Shown here piece by piece: positions 1-7,994 of a stretch of DNA of 64,000 bases. The notes under the pieces were generated by a model. That model saw only the letters and a list, made by a program, of their open reading frames with translations, ran no database searches and was not told the DNA's origin. This DNA is from a bacterium (lineage in GTDB: Bacteria; Pseudomonadota; Gammaproteobacteria; Burkholderiales; Burkholderiaceae_C), in assembly GCA_030824555.1 (NCBI GenBank), contig JAVBXK010000050.1:1-64000 (forward strand), in the 5' to 3' direction. The number at the start of each line of letters is the position of its first letter. Position 1 is the stretch's first letter. A program made the translations under genes and the position numbers.

Positions 1-117
1 GTTGCGGCCTTCTATCTTGGCCAGCACCGTGGCGCCTGCGCCTGCGGTGATGCGGTTCAGGCGCACCAGCGGGGTGCGGCCTATCGAGAGGGAGTTGTCT
101 GTGTAGATGTTTGACAT
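1..117 (-). CDS. cysK: Cysteine synthase A, N-terminal fragment cut by window edge
   Basis: Thirty-nine codons read on the minus strand from an ATG at 117 and leave the window at position 1. The translation contains [20 protein letters not shown], the typical N-terminus of O-acetylserine sulfhydrylase A. This PLP enzyme makes cysteine from O-acetylserine and sulfide. The PLP lysine lies beyond the edge. An AAAGG ribosome-binding site sits just upstream of the ATG. CysM is the alternative, but the '[12 protein letters not shown]' start favours CysK. Confidence 0.85.
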   Translation of the reverse strand, partial: MSNIYTDNSLSIGRTPLVRLNRITAGAGATVLAKIEGRN

Positions 118-225
118 GGGTGTGCCTTTCGGTTCAACGGGTATTCAAGGGGTCAATACGGTACAGCGTAGCCGCCTTCAGCCTTGCTGTGGTGGGTGCA
201 AGGCAGCACACAGGCTGGGGGGCTT

Positions 226-1035
226 TCAAGCGGAAGCGGGTGCGCCCAGACGCAATGACAGGTTCTGCCCCAAGGTCTTCAGCACCTTGGCCTGGGGGCT
301 GTCCGGGTTCAGGTCGATGTCGGCCGATGGGCCCATCACCGCGATGGCCAGCGCCAGGCGGCCAAACCCGTCGAACACCGGCACCGCCATGGCGCTGATG
401 CCGGCAATCAGCTCCTCGTTCACCTGGCTCAGGCCCAGCTCGCGAATGCGGGCCAGTTCGGCGTCAAAGGTGGGGTCGCCCCAGGCATCGGGCTCGCCCT
501 GGGCCACCAGTGCAGCCTGGATTTGCGCCGGGGGCATGAAGGCCGCAAACACTTTGCCCGTGCCGGTGTGCCGCAGCGATGCCGGGATGCCGTGGCGCAT
601 GGTGATGTTCACCGCGCGCGGCCCCTCTTCCACCCGCACGATGATGGGCCCCGCACCGCCCCACACCGCCGCCGACACGGTGCACCCCATGGCCAGCGCC
701 AGCGCAGGCAGCTCGGCAATGGCCAGGCGCACAGGGTCTACCTGTTGCAAGCTGATCAGGCCCAACTGCACAGCCAATTGGCCCAGACCGTAGTGGCCGG
801 ACACCGGGTCTTGCTCGATGAGTCCCAGCTTGCCAAAGCTGACTAAATAGGGGTGCGCCTTGGCAGGCGTCATGTCGGCATCGCGCGCCAGGTCTTTCAA
901 GGCCATGCGACGGCCCGAGCGGGCCAGGGCTTTGAGCAACTGCCCCCCGACTTCAACACTCTGGATGCCTCGCGAGGTGCGGGCGGGCGCATCAGGGCTG
1001 GTTTCGTCGTCTTCAGAAAAATGGGCCATGTTCAT
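226..1035 (-). CDS. IclR-family transcriptional regulator
   Basis: About 269 residues. An N-terminal winged-helix domain (SRGIQSVEVGGQLLKAL..., then LKDLARDADMTPAKAHPYL) is followed by the IclR effector-binding domain, with the typical stretches GTGKVFAAF and ELIAGISAMAVPVFD. IclR proteins sense small aromatic or keto-acid ligands. The frame stays open upstream to 1185, but only the ATG at 1035 (or 1029) gives a normal IclR length. The gene follows the oxidoreductase operon by 58 nt on the same strand and is probably co-transcribed with it. It is the natural candidate to control the divergent promoter region at 5860-6154; that link is inference. Confidence 0.85.
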   Translation of the reverse strand: MNMAHFSEDDETSPDAPARTSRGIQSVEVGGQLLKALARSGRRMALKDLARDADMTPAKAHPYLVSFGKLGLIEQDPVSGHYGLGQLAVQLGLISLQQVDPVRLAIAELPALALAMGCTVSAAVWGGAGPIIVRVEEGPRAVNITMRHGIPASLRHTGTGKVFAAFMPPAQIQAALVAQGEPDAWGDPTFDAELARIRELGLSQVNEELIAGISAMAVPVFDGFGRLALAIAVMGPSADIDLNPDSPQAKVLKTLGQNLSLRLGAPASA

Positions 1036-1093
1036 CAGTTGTTTGAGCGGTACCACCCGGATTGTCGTCTGGCGAGGCCGTGGCCAGACGACC

Positions 1094-2719
1094 TCACGTC
1101 TCTTCAGGCACCATCGCAATCGCCCCGCACGGGCACTCCTGGGCGCACATGCCGCAGCCTTTGCAGTAGTCGTACTTGAAGTCAAAGCGTTTGCCGGGGC
1201 CGAGTTTGGTCACGGCGTTGTCGGGGCACACGCCGTAGCAGTTGTCGCATTCAAAGCAGTTGCCGCACGACAGGCAGCGGCGCGCCTCGAACAGCGCGGT
1301 GCCTTCGTCCAGCCCGCCTTGCACCTCTTCGAAGGTGGACTGGCGTCGGATGATGTCCAGCATGGGCCGCATGGTTTTGGGCGCGTCGCTGTAGTACCAA
1401 GTGTTCAGTTTGTCGAAACTGGCCAGTTCGTGTTGTGGCGCGGGGGTGTAGGTGCTGCCAGCCAGCCAGGCGTCGATGTGGCGCGCGGCTTTTTTGCCGT
1501 GCCCGATGGCCACCGTGACGTTGCGCTCGGCGGGCACCATGTCGCCCCCGGCGAAGATGCCGGGGTGGCCTGTCATCATGTGGGCATCGACCTGCACCAC
1601 GCCGTCTGCCACGCTCAAACCCGGCACGCCGTCAATCAGCGACAGGTCCACGTCCTGGCCCAGCGCCAGCACCACCGAGTCGGCTGCCAGCGTTTCAAAC
1701 TCGCCCGTGGGTTGCGGAAAGCCTTTGTCGTCCAGCGCCATTTTTTCAACGGTGATGCTCGACTCGCCGGCCTGGCTGATGGTCGACAGCCATTTGATCA
1801 GCACGCCCTCTTGCAGCGCCTCTTCCACTTCAAAGGGGTGCGCAGGCATTTTGTCGCGCGTGCGGCGGTAGACGATGATGGCTTCGGTGGCGCCCAGGCG
1901 CTTGGCCGTGCGCGCCACGTCAATGGCAGTGTTGCCACCGCCGTACACCACCACTTTTCGCCCCAACATGGGTTTGTCTTCGCCTTCCATGCTGCGCAGC
2001 ACCGACACGGCATCGAGCACCTTGGCCGAATCGCCCGCCGGGATGAACGCCCGCTTGGCGATGTGTGCGCCCACCGCCAGAAACACCGCGTCAAAGCCGC
2101 CCTGCTGGCGGGCTTCGAGCACGCTGGTGACTTTTGCGTTGTATTCGATGCGCACACCCAGGTTGACGATGCGTTGCACCTCGGCATCCAGCACGTCGCG
2201 GGGCAGGCGGTATTGCGGAATACCAAAGCGCATCATGCCGCCGGGCAGCGGCCCGGCTTCGCGCACCGTCACCTCATGGCCCAGCCGCGCCAGGTGATAG
2301 GCCGCTGACAGGCCAGATGGCCCCGCGCCCACCACCAGCACCCGCTTGCCCGTGGGTGGCGCAGCGGGGTCGAGCTGCCAGCCTTTGGCAATGGCCTGGT
2401 CGCCCAGGAAGCGCTCGACCGAGTTAATGCCCACCGGCGCATCCAGCTTGGCCCGGTTGCACGCGCCTTCGCAGGAGTGGTAACACACGCGGCCCATGAC
2501 GGCGGGAAACGGGTTGTCTGCCACCAGCGTGCGCCACGCGGTTTCGTAGTGGCCCGATTCGGCGTGGAACAGCCAGCCCTGGATGTTCTCGCCCGCCGGG
2601 CATTGGTGGTTGCAGGGCGGCAGGCGATCCAGGTAAACCGGGCGCGTGTTGCGCCACGAGCCGGTGTGGTTGGCCAACGAACTGCCCACGTCCAGGGTGA
2701 TGGCAAAGGGTTTTTGCAT
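1094..2719 (-). CDS. FAD-dependent oxidoreductase / 4Fe-4S electron-transfer subunit of a 2-oxoacid:acceptor oxidoreductase
   Basis: 541 residues in three parts. The N-terminal Cys-rich segment (CNHQCP, CYHSCEGACNR) and two Rossmann folds (VLVVGAGPSGLSAAYHLA for FAD, VVVYGGGNTAIDVA for NAD(P)) resemble the small subunit of glutamate synthase. The C-terminal ferredoxin part carries CLSCGNCFECDNCYGVCP and CKGCGMCAQECP, so two 4Fe-4S clusters are expected. It should pass electrons from the catalytic subunits encoded upstream to NAD(P)+ or another carrier. It merges what are separate delta (ferredoxin) and FAD subunits in relatives such as phenylglyoxylate dehydrogenase. The ATG at 2719 has GGAG 5 nt upstream; a GTG at 2725 is the alternative. 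Confidence 0.88.
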   Translation of the reverse strand: MQKPFAITLDVGSSLANHTGSWRNTRPVYLDRLPPCNHQCPAGENIQGWLFHAESGHYETAWRTLVADNPFPAVMGRVCYHSCEGACNRAKLDAPVGINSVERFLGDQAIAKGWQLDPAAPPTGKRVLVVGAGPSGLSAAYHLARLGHEVTVREAGPLPGGMMRFGIPQYRLPRDVLDAEVQRIVNLGVRIEYNAKVTSVLEARQQGGFDAVFLAVGAHIAKRAFIPAGDSAKVLDAVSVLRSMEGEDKPMLGRKVVVYGGGNTAIDVARTAKRLGATEAIIVYRRTRDKMPAHPFEVEEALQEGVLIKWLSTISQAGESSITVEKMALDDKGFPQPTGEFETLAADSVVLALGQDVDLSLIDGVPGLSVADGVVQVDAHMMTGHPGIFAGGDMVPAERNVTVAIGHGKKAARHIDAWLAGSTYTPAPQHELASFDKLNTWYYSDAPKTMRPMLDIIRRQSTFEEVQGGLDEGTALFEARRCLSCGNCFECDNCYGVCPDNAVTKLGPGKRFDFKYDYCKGCGMCAQECPCGAIAMVPEET

Positions 2720-2898
2720 GGTCACTCCATTCTTTGAATCAAAAAGGCTTCTGCCGCTTTATCTTCATGCGCTGACAGCTACAACCAAAATAGCATTTCT
2801 GTCTGCTCGCGTTGCTCGGACTGCGTCACGCGGACAGCATTGATCAGTCCGATTACTCAATCCGCCTTGTCCATTCGGCTCTGCGCTGGCCACGTTCA

Positions 2899-3897
2899 TC
2901 ACGCCGCCTCATCCAGCTGCTGGTAGCGGCGGATGTTGCGGTCGGCCAATGCCTGCAAGCGGGCGATGGTGGCGGTATCGAGCGTGGGGCCGAACAGGTG
3001 GGCAAACCGCTTCTGTGGCCGCAAAAAGTCTTCCACGGGCACGCGGTGGCGGATTTTGGACGACCCGGTCAGCTCGCCCCGCTCGGCCTCGAACACCGGG
3101 AAAAACCCGCTTTCATGCGCCAGCCGGGCCAGCCGAATGGTGTCGTGCGAGGCCGCGCCCCAGCCCAGCGGGCACGGCACAAAAATGTGGATGTAACGCG
3201 CGCCGTGCATGCCCATGGCTTTGGTGACCTTGTATTCCAGGTCGCGCAGGTCGGCCACGGTGGCGGTGGCCACGTAGGGAATTTCGTGCGCCATGGCAAT
3301 TTGCGGCAGGTACTTGCCCTGACCGAACACGTTGCCCGGATGCGGCCCCACTGACATGGTGGTGGCCGTGCGCGCAGCCGGTGGCGTGGCGCTGGAGCGC
3401 TGCACGCCCGTGTTCATGTAGGCCTCGTTGTCGTAGCAGATGTAGAGCACATCGTCGTTGCGCTCGAACATGCCTGACAGGCAACCAAACCCGATGTCGG
3501 TGGTGCCACCGTCGCCACCCTGGGCCACCACGCGCACGTCCGCTCGGCCTTTCACGCGCATGGCGGCGGCAATGCCCGTGGCCACGGCAGCGGTGTTGCC
3601 GAACAGCGAATGGATCCACGGTATTTGCCACGAGGTTTCGGGGTACGGCGTGGAAAACACCTCCAGGCAGCCCGTAGCGTTGGCTGCGATCAATTGGCCG
3701 TTGGTCGCTGCCATGGCCGCGTCGATGGCGTAGCGCGCGCCCAGCGCTTCGCCACAGCCCTGGCAGGCGCGGTGGCCCGAGTTGAGCGAGTTGTTGCGCT
3801 GCGCGCCCGCCTGCACGCTGCGCTGCTCGGCGCTCAGCAGGCGGTTGCCGACGGTGAAGGTGCCGGTCTGGTAGAACTTGACAGGTGTGTGTGCCAT
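2899..3897 (-). CDS. 2-oxoacid:acceptor oxidoreductase, beta (TPP-binding) subunit
   Basis: 332 residues, the PorB type of pyruvate/2-oxoacid ferredoxin oxidoreductases. Cluster cysteines are visible in CQGCGE, NATGCLEV and PCPLGWG. The TPP/Mg motif is GGDGGTTDIGFG followed by YICYDNEAYMNTG. It decarboxylates a 2-oxo acid and, with alpha and gamma, forms the acyl-CoA. The ATG at 3897 is preceded by GGTGAGG at good spacing. An upstream GTG at 3909 overlaps the alpha-subunit stop and is a weaker choice. Substrate cannot be read from sequence: pyruvate, branched or aryl 2-oxo acids are all possible. Confidence 0.9.
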   Translation of the reverse strand: MAHTPVKFYQTGTFTVGNRLLSAEQRSVQAGAQRNNSLNSGHRACQGCGEALGARYAIDAAMAATNGQLIAANATGCLEVFSTPYPETSWQIPWIHSLFGNTAAVATGIAAAMRVKGRADVRVVAQGGDGGTTDIGFGCLSGMFERNDDVLYICYDNEAYMNTGVQRSSATPPAARTATTMSVGPHPGNVFGQGKYLPQIAMAHEIPYVATATVADLRDLEYKVTKAMGMHGARYIHIFVPCPLGWGAASHDTIRLARLAHESGFFPVFEAERGELTGSSKIRHRVPVEDFLRPQKRFAHLFGPTLDTATIARLQALADRNIRRYQQLDEAA

Positions 3898-3905
3898 GGC
3901 GCGCC

Positions 3906-5279
3906 TCACCGGGTGGGGGACAAAGGAGCGGCAGTCGGGCCGCTGGCATCTGACAGGGGCGCAGAGGTGGCTGCCGGAACGGATGCGGCTGCAGGTGCGA
4001 CGGCTGCCGTTGCACTTGCAGATGCGTTTGCAGTTGGCGGTGCCGCCATACCCATGTCACGCAAGATGCCTTCGGCCACCGGGCCGCTGCGGCGTTGCTG
4101 CTTTTCCCGCTCCAGCACGCGGTTGACCACGCCCCAGTCCAGGTCCAGAAAGGTCAGCAGCTCCAGCTGATCTGCCACGGCTTGCATCAGCAGCTTGTGC
4201 AGCGATGCCTTGGTGATGGCCCGCCCGCCCAAGCCCGCCACCACGGCGTACACCGGCTGGGGGCGGCTTTGCACGGCGCTGCGCACATCGCGCGACACGA
4301 TGCCGCCAATGCCCACGGCAAAACATTTTTCAATCACCACGACGCGCTGGGCATGTCCCGTGACCGCGCGGATGGCCTCGATAGGGAAGGGCCTGAACGA
4401 GGTGATGCCCAGCACACCTATCTTCACGCCCTGTTCGCGCAGCTCGTCAACCGTGTCTTTGATGGTGCCCAGCACCGACCCCAGGGCGATGACGATGGTC
4501 TCGGCATCGTCGATGCGGTAAGGCCTGACCAGCCCGCCCGATTCGCGCCCGAACACCTGTTTGAATTCAGTCGCCAATTGCGGCAACAAGTCTAGCGCCT
4601 GCAACTGTTTGGCATGGGCCAGGTAGCGCACCTCGGTGAAGGCTTCCGGCCCCACCATGGCACCGATGGTGACGGGCTCGGCCGGGTCCAGCACCTGGCG
4701 TGGCACGTAGGGCGGCAGGTAGGCATCCACCTGTGCCTGTTCGGGCATGTCAACACGCTCGTAGGCGTGGGTCAATATGAAACCGTCCATGCACACCATG
4801 ACCGGCAACGACAGTTCTTCGGCAATGCGAAACGCCTGTATGTGCAGGTCCAGCGCCTCTTGATTGGTTTCGGCAAAAATTTGAATCCACCCCGCATCGC
4901 GCATGGCCATGCTGTCGGTGTGATCGTTCCAGATGTTGATGGGCGCCCCGATGGCGCGGTTGGCCACCGTCATCACAATCGGCAGGCCCAGGCCGGACGC
5001 GTTGTAAACGGCCTCCGCCATGAACAGCAGCCCCTGGCTGGCCGTGGCTGTGTAGGCCCTGGCCCCGGCCGCCGAGGCACCGATGGCCACGCTGAGTGCG
5101 GCAAATTCAGACTCGACGTTGATGAACTCGCACGGCGTCAGATCGCCCGACTTCACCATTTCGCCCAGCCCTTCCACGATGTGCGTTTGCGGGGAAATGG
5201 GGTACGCGCAAATCACTTCCGGGCGGCTCAGCGCCACGGCACGCGCCACGGCGTGCGAGCCTTCGCATTGTTCAAGCAT
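3906..5279 (-). CDS. 2-oxoacid:acceptor oxidoreductase, alpha subunit
   Basis: 457 residues, homologous to PorA: it opens with GSHAVARAVALSRPEVICAY and contains CEFINVESEFAALSVAIGA, NRAIGAPINIWNDHTDSM and a C-terminal-domain stretch GSVLGTIKDTVDELREQGVK. The last ~50 residues (after GILRDMG) are an Ala/Ser/Thr/Pro-rich low-complexity tail, not typical of the family. The gene overlaps the gamma gene by 8 nt upstream and lies 8 nt from the chosen beta start, so the three are translationally linked. Confidence 0.9.
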   Translation of the reverse strand: MLEQCEGSHAVARAVALSRPEVICAYPISPQTHIVEGLGEMVKSGDLTPCEFINVESEFAALSVAIGASAAGARAYTATASQGLLFMAEAVYNASGLGLPIVMTVANRAIGAPINIWNDHTDSMAMRDAGWIQIFAETNQEALDLHIQAFRIAEELSLPVMVCMDGFILTHAYERVDMPEQAQVDAYLPPYVPRQVLDPAEPVTIGAMVGPEAFTEVRYLAHAKQLQALDLLPQLATEFKQVFGRESGGLVRPYRIDDAETIVIALGSVLGTIKDTVDELREQGVKIGVLGITSFRPFPIEAIRAVTGHAQRVVVIEKCFAVGIGGIVSRDVRSAVQSRPQPVYAVVAGLGGRAITKASLHKLLMQAVADQLELLTFLDLDWGVVNRVLEREKQQRRSGPVAEGILRDMGMAAPPTANASASATAAVAPAAASVPAATSAPLSDASGPTAAPLSPTR

Positions 5280-5859
5280 GGTGGGCCGCTGCCTTTCTTT
5301 CCTGTTCCATCACGATGTCGTAGGCCTCGGTGGCCGCAGCCTGGTTGCCCTGTGCCACCGCGCCTTTGAACTTCTGGGCAATGGCCGCGTGCACGGCCTG
5401 TAACGAGATGAGCGAGCCCAACGCCGCAAACGCACCCAGCAGCGGCACGTTGGGCACCGGGCGGCGCACGTGTTTAATGGCCAGTTCGGATGCGGGCACG
5501 GTCAGCAGGTGGTCGGACTGAAAGCCCTTCACAAACTCGCCCAGCCCCAGCTGCTCGAACGTCTGGGTGGTGTTGATGAGGATGTAGCCGTCTTTTTTCA
5601 GGCCACTGAACACATCCACCTGGTGCAGCAACGTCGCGTCCTGGATGATGATCGCGTCGGGTTGCATGATGGGCTCGCGCAGGCGGATTTCGCGGTCGTC
5701 CATGCGGCAAAACGCCACCACCGGGGCTCCTGTGCGCTCGGAGCCGAAGCTGGGAAACGCCTGCGCGTGCCGCCCCCCCAGAAAAGCCGCGATGGAGAGC
5801 ATTTCAGCGCCGGTGACCACGCCCTGCCCGCCTCGTCCGTGAATACGTACCTGGAACAT
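5272..5859 (-). CDS. 2-oxoacid:acceptor oxidoreductase, gamma subunit
   Basis: 195 residues, starting MFQVRIHGRGGQGVVTGAEM, the signature of PorG/VorG gamma subunits that help bind CoA. The frame is open upstream to 5916, but the ATG at 5859 has GAAAGG just before it and matches the family's N-terminus. It is the first gene of the operon gamma-alpha-beta-FAD/FeS-IclR. Transcription must begin in the 5860-6154 region shared with the divergent aromatic cluster. Confidence 0.9.
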   Translation of the reverse strand: MFQVRIHGRGGQGVVTGAEMLSIAAFLGGRHAQAFPSFGSERTGAPVVAFCRMDDREIRLREPIMQPDAIIIQDATLLHQVDVFSGLKKDGYILINTTQTFEQLGLGEFVKGFQSDHLLTVPASELAIKHVRRPVPNVPLLGAFAALGSLISLQAVHAAIAQKFKGAVAQGNQAAATEAYDIVMEQERKAAAHHA

Positions 5860-6154
5860 GCCATGCCTTTCAAGAAAGACGCCGCCATTGACTTGCCCGT
5901 TGCGCGGCAGGACCATGGGGCCTGGCCACTGTCGGAATCGGGCGCTGCAACGCTATCACGAGCCCGCGCTGACGGCCACCCCGTGCGGTCAAAGTGGCCA
6001 CACCATCATGCTGCCCGCAGCAGAAAACATCCGTCAGGGTTTGTACCTAATGAAATGCATTTGACAAAAACAAACGCCATCTCGACAATCGCTTGACATT
6101 GATCAAACGCATTAGTCAATAGCGAATTCATCAACACACCCACACACCCCACAC
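5860..6154. promoter_or_regulatory. Divergent intergenic control region between the oxidoreductase operon and the aromatic cluster
   Basis: No gene is seen in these 295 bases. For the rightward genes a candidate promoter is TTGACA at 6061-6066, a 17-nt spacer, and GACAAT at 6084-6089. A second TTGACA lies at 6093-6098 without a good -10. Symmetric elements that could bind the nearby IclR protein are AAATGCATTT (6053-6062), TTGATCAA (6099-6106) and TTGAC...GTCAA (6093-6097 / 6115-6119). The region is AT-richer than its flanks. Assigning any of these to a regulator is inference. Confidence 0.5.
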
Positions 6155-7114
6155 ATGACCAGCACCAAAACCTTTGCCTCCGCCGCCGACCTTGAAGTGA
6201 AAAAGGTGAGTTTTGACAAACTGTCAGACCATGCCTACGCCTACACGGCCGAGGGCGACCCCAACACCGGCATCATCATTGGCGACGACGCGGTCATGGT
6301 CATCGACACACAGGCCACCCCAGTGATGGCGCAAGACGTGATCCGCCGCATCCGCGAGGTGACCGACAAGCCCATCAAATACGTGCTGATGAGCCACTAC
6401 CACGCCGTGCGCGTGCTGGGTGCCAGTGCGTATGAGCCCGAGCAGATCATTGCCAGCCAGGACACCTACGACCTGATCGTGGAGCGTGGCGAGTTCGACA
6501 AGGCCAGCGAAATCGGTCGCTTCCCCCGCCTGTTCCAGAACGTGGAAAGTGTGCCCCCCGGCCTGACCTGGCCCACCATCACCTTCACCGGCAAGATGAC
6601 CCTTTGGCTGGGCAAGCTGGAAGTGCAAATTTTGCAACTGGGCCGTGGCCACACCAAGGGCGACACCGTGGCCTGGCTGCCGCAAGAGAAGATTCTGTTC
6701 AGCGGCGACCTGGTGGAATTTGACGCCACCCCCTACGCGGGTGACGCCTACTTCAAAGACTGGCCACAAACGCTGGACAACATCGCGGCTTTGAACCCAG
6801 AAAAGCTGGTGCCCGGCCGTGGTGCCGCGCTGCAAACGCCTGAGCAGGTGCAAGCTGGCCTGGCCGGTACCCGTGCCTTCATTTCAGATCTGTACAGCAA
6901 CGTGCAGGCCGGTGCCGAAAAAGGCGAAGACCTGCGCAAGGTGTACGAGCGCACGTTTGCCGCCATGCAACCGAAATACGGCGACTGGGTCATCTTCAAC
7001 CACTGCATGCCGTTTGACGTGACCCGCGCCTACGACGAAGCCACGCAGTACCCCGACCCACGCATCTGGACGGCCGAGCGCGACGTGGCCATGTGGAAGG
7101 CGCTGGAAGGCTGA
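6155..7114 (+). CDS. Metallo-beta-lactamase-fold protein with a degenerate metal site
   Basis: 319 residues with an overall MBL fold: GIIIGDDAVMVIDTQ, VLMSHYHAVRVLGAS, QLGRGHTKGDTVAW, LFSGDLVE. His81, His83, His166 and Asp185 of the usual metal set are present. The Asp and His that normally follow (HxHxDH) are Val85 and Arg86, and the usual C-terminal 'GHG' is GRG (221-223). At most one metal ion seems possible. First gene of the aromatic cluster, followed by the VOC gene after 116 nt. No clear Shine-Dalgarno precedes the ATG. Reaction unknown; thioester or lactone hydrolysis would suit the pathway but is a guess. Confidence 0.75.
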   Translation: MTSTKTFASAADLEVKKVSFDKLSDHAYAYTAEGDPNTGIIIGDDAVMVIDTQATPVMAQDVIRRIREVTDKPIKYVLMSHYHAVRVLGASAYEPEQIIASQDTYDLIVERGEFDKASEIGRFPRLFQNVESVPPGLTWPTITFTGKMTLWLGKLEVQILQLGRGHTKGDTVAWLPQEKILFSGDLVEFDATPYAGDAYFKDWPQTLDNIAALNPEKLVPGRGAALQTPEQVQAGLAGTRAFISDLYSNVQAGAEKGEDLRKVYERTFAAMQPKYGDWVIFNHCMPFDVTRAYDEATQYPDPRIWTAERDVAMWKALEG

Positions 7115-7137
7115 GCGGCTGGCAGGCCACCATGTCT

Positions 7138-7215
7138 GCTATCAAATTTCCAACTGAACCATCCATTCAAAAGTGCCACTACCGCTTCATATAAAAGCGG
7201 TAACAGCTATCAAAT
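7138..7215. repeat. Paired GCTATCAAAT motif with central hairpin
   Basis: Two direct copies of GCTATCAAAT (7138-7147 and 7206-7215) bracket a perfect 8-bp stem, TACCGCTT (7180-7187) and AAGCGGTA (7195-7202), with a 7-nt loop. It lies in the gap between the MBL and VOC genes, directly upstream of the VOC ribosome-binding site. The GCTATCAAA core recurs elsewhere in the window and is, to my knowledge, a common interspersed motif in Comamonadaceae. It may also act as an RNA hairpin. Confidence 0.5.
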
Positions 7216-7230
7216 AACAGGAGACAAATC

Positions 7231-7773
7231 ATGAAAATCGACCGCATTCACCACGTGGCCTACCGCTGCAACGACGCCAAGGAAACCGTGGAGTGGTACG
7301 TCAAGCACTTGAACATGGACTTCGTGCTGGCCATTGCCGAAGACCAGGTGCCCTCCACCAAAGCGCCCGATCCGTACATGCACCTGTTCCTGGATGCGGG
7401 CCAGGGCAACATCCTGGCCTTCTTCGAGCTGCCCGCCTGCGCCCCCATGGGCCGCGACCCCAACACCCCTGAATGGGTGCAACACATTGCCTTCAAGGTC
7501 GACAGCATGGCCACGCTCGAAGCCACCAAAGCCAAGCTGGAAGCCAGCGGCATTGAAGTGATTGGCCCCACCGACCACACCATCTTCAAAAGCATCTACT
7601 TCTTCGACCCCAACGGCCACCGCCTGGAGCTGGCTGCCGATGTGGGCACGCCCGAGATGTACAAAAAGCTCGACGAAGTGAAGTGGGACATGCTGGAAGA
7701 GTGGAGCAAAACCAAACGCGCCCCCAAGCACGCCGCCTGGATGCACGAAAAAGAGTTCACCGCGCTGGACTGA
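7231..7773 (+). CDS. VOC (vicinal oxygen chelate) family protein, candidate pathway enzyme
   Basis: 180 residues with one complete VOC unit of two beta-alpha-beta modules. The probable metal ligands are His8 (RIHHVAYR), Glu66 (LAFFELP), His85 (WVQHIAFKV) and Glu133 (HRLELAA). The His/His/Glu triad occurs in extradiol dioxygenases, while the four-ligand set is more like glyoxalase or epimerase members. The remaining ~45 residues form a charged helical tail (YKKLDEVKWDMLEEWSKTKR). A good AGGAGA ribosome-binding site is present. It sits in an operon that lacks any recognised ring-cleavage enzyme, so it may fill that step. This is inference. Confidence 0.8.
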   Translation: MKIDRIHHVAYRCNDAKETVEWYVKHLNMDFVLAIAEDQVPSTKAPDPYMHLFLDAGQGNILAFFELPACAPMGRDPNTPEWVQHIAFKVDSMATLEATKAKLEASGIEVIGPTDHTIFKSIYFFDPNGHRLELAADVGTPEMYKKLDEVKWDMLEEWSKTKRAPKHAAWMHEKEFTALD

Positions 7774-7994
7774 TCCAGCCGCGCAGCCCCTGCGGCAGCC
7801 ACAGCACATGCCCGACGGGCGTGCCCGCCCCTGCCGCCCTCGGCCAGCGCCCACTGCACCCGTTCAGGTGCACACCCACCCAACCCGATTCACGCGCCCA
7901 CTGGGCGGCGTGAGCGCGGGTGAGCCACGCCCAAGGCGTCCACTCAGTGCCCAACCCGCGACAGCCCAGCCACCGCCACGCCCGGAGATCTGCC

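Noticed and set aside
860-2308. 482-codon open frame on the plus strand
   Set aside because: Antisense to the FAD/4Fe-4S subunit gene; composition is His/Gln-rich and no motif is present.
6053-6062. AAATGCATTT as the IclR operator
   Set aside because: A 10-bp palindrome of this composition is expected by chance in an AT-rich gap, and it has no second copy at the other candidate promoter. Kept only as a note in the control-region entry.
7774-7994. Possible small gene between the VOC and hydroxylase genes
   Set aside because: Open frames here are Pro/Arg-rich without a start signal. The stretch is very GC-rich and contains only a short GCCCGACGGGC palindrome.
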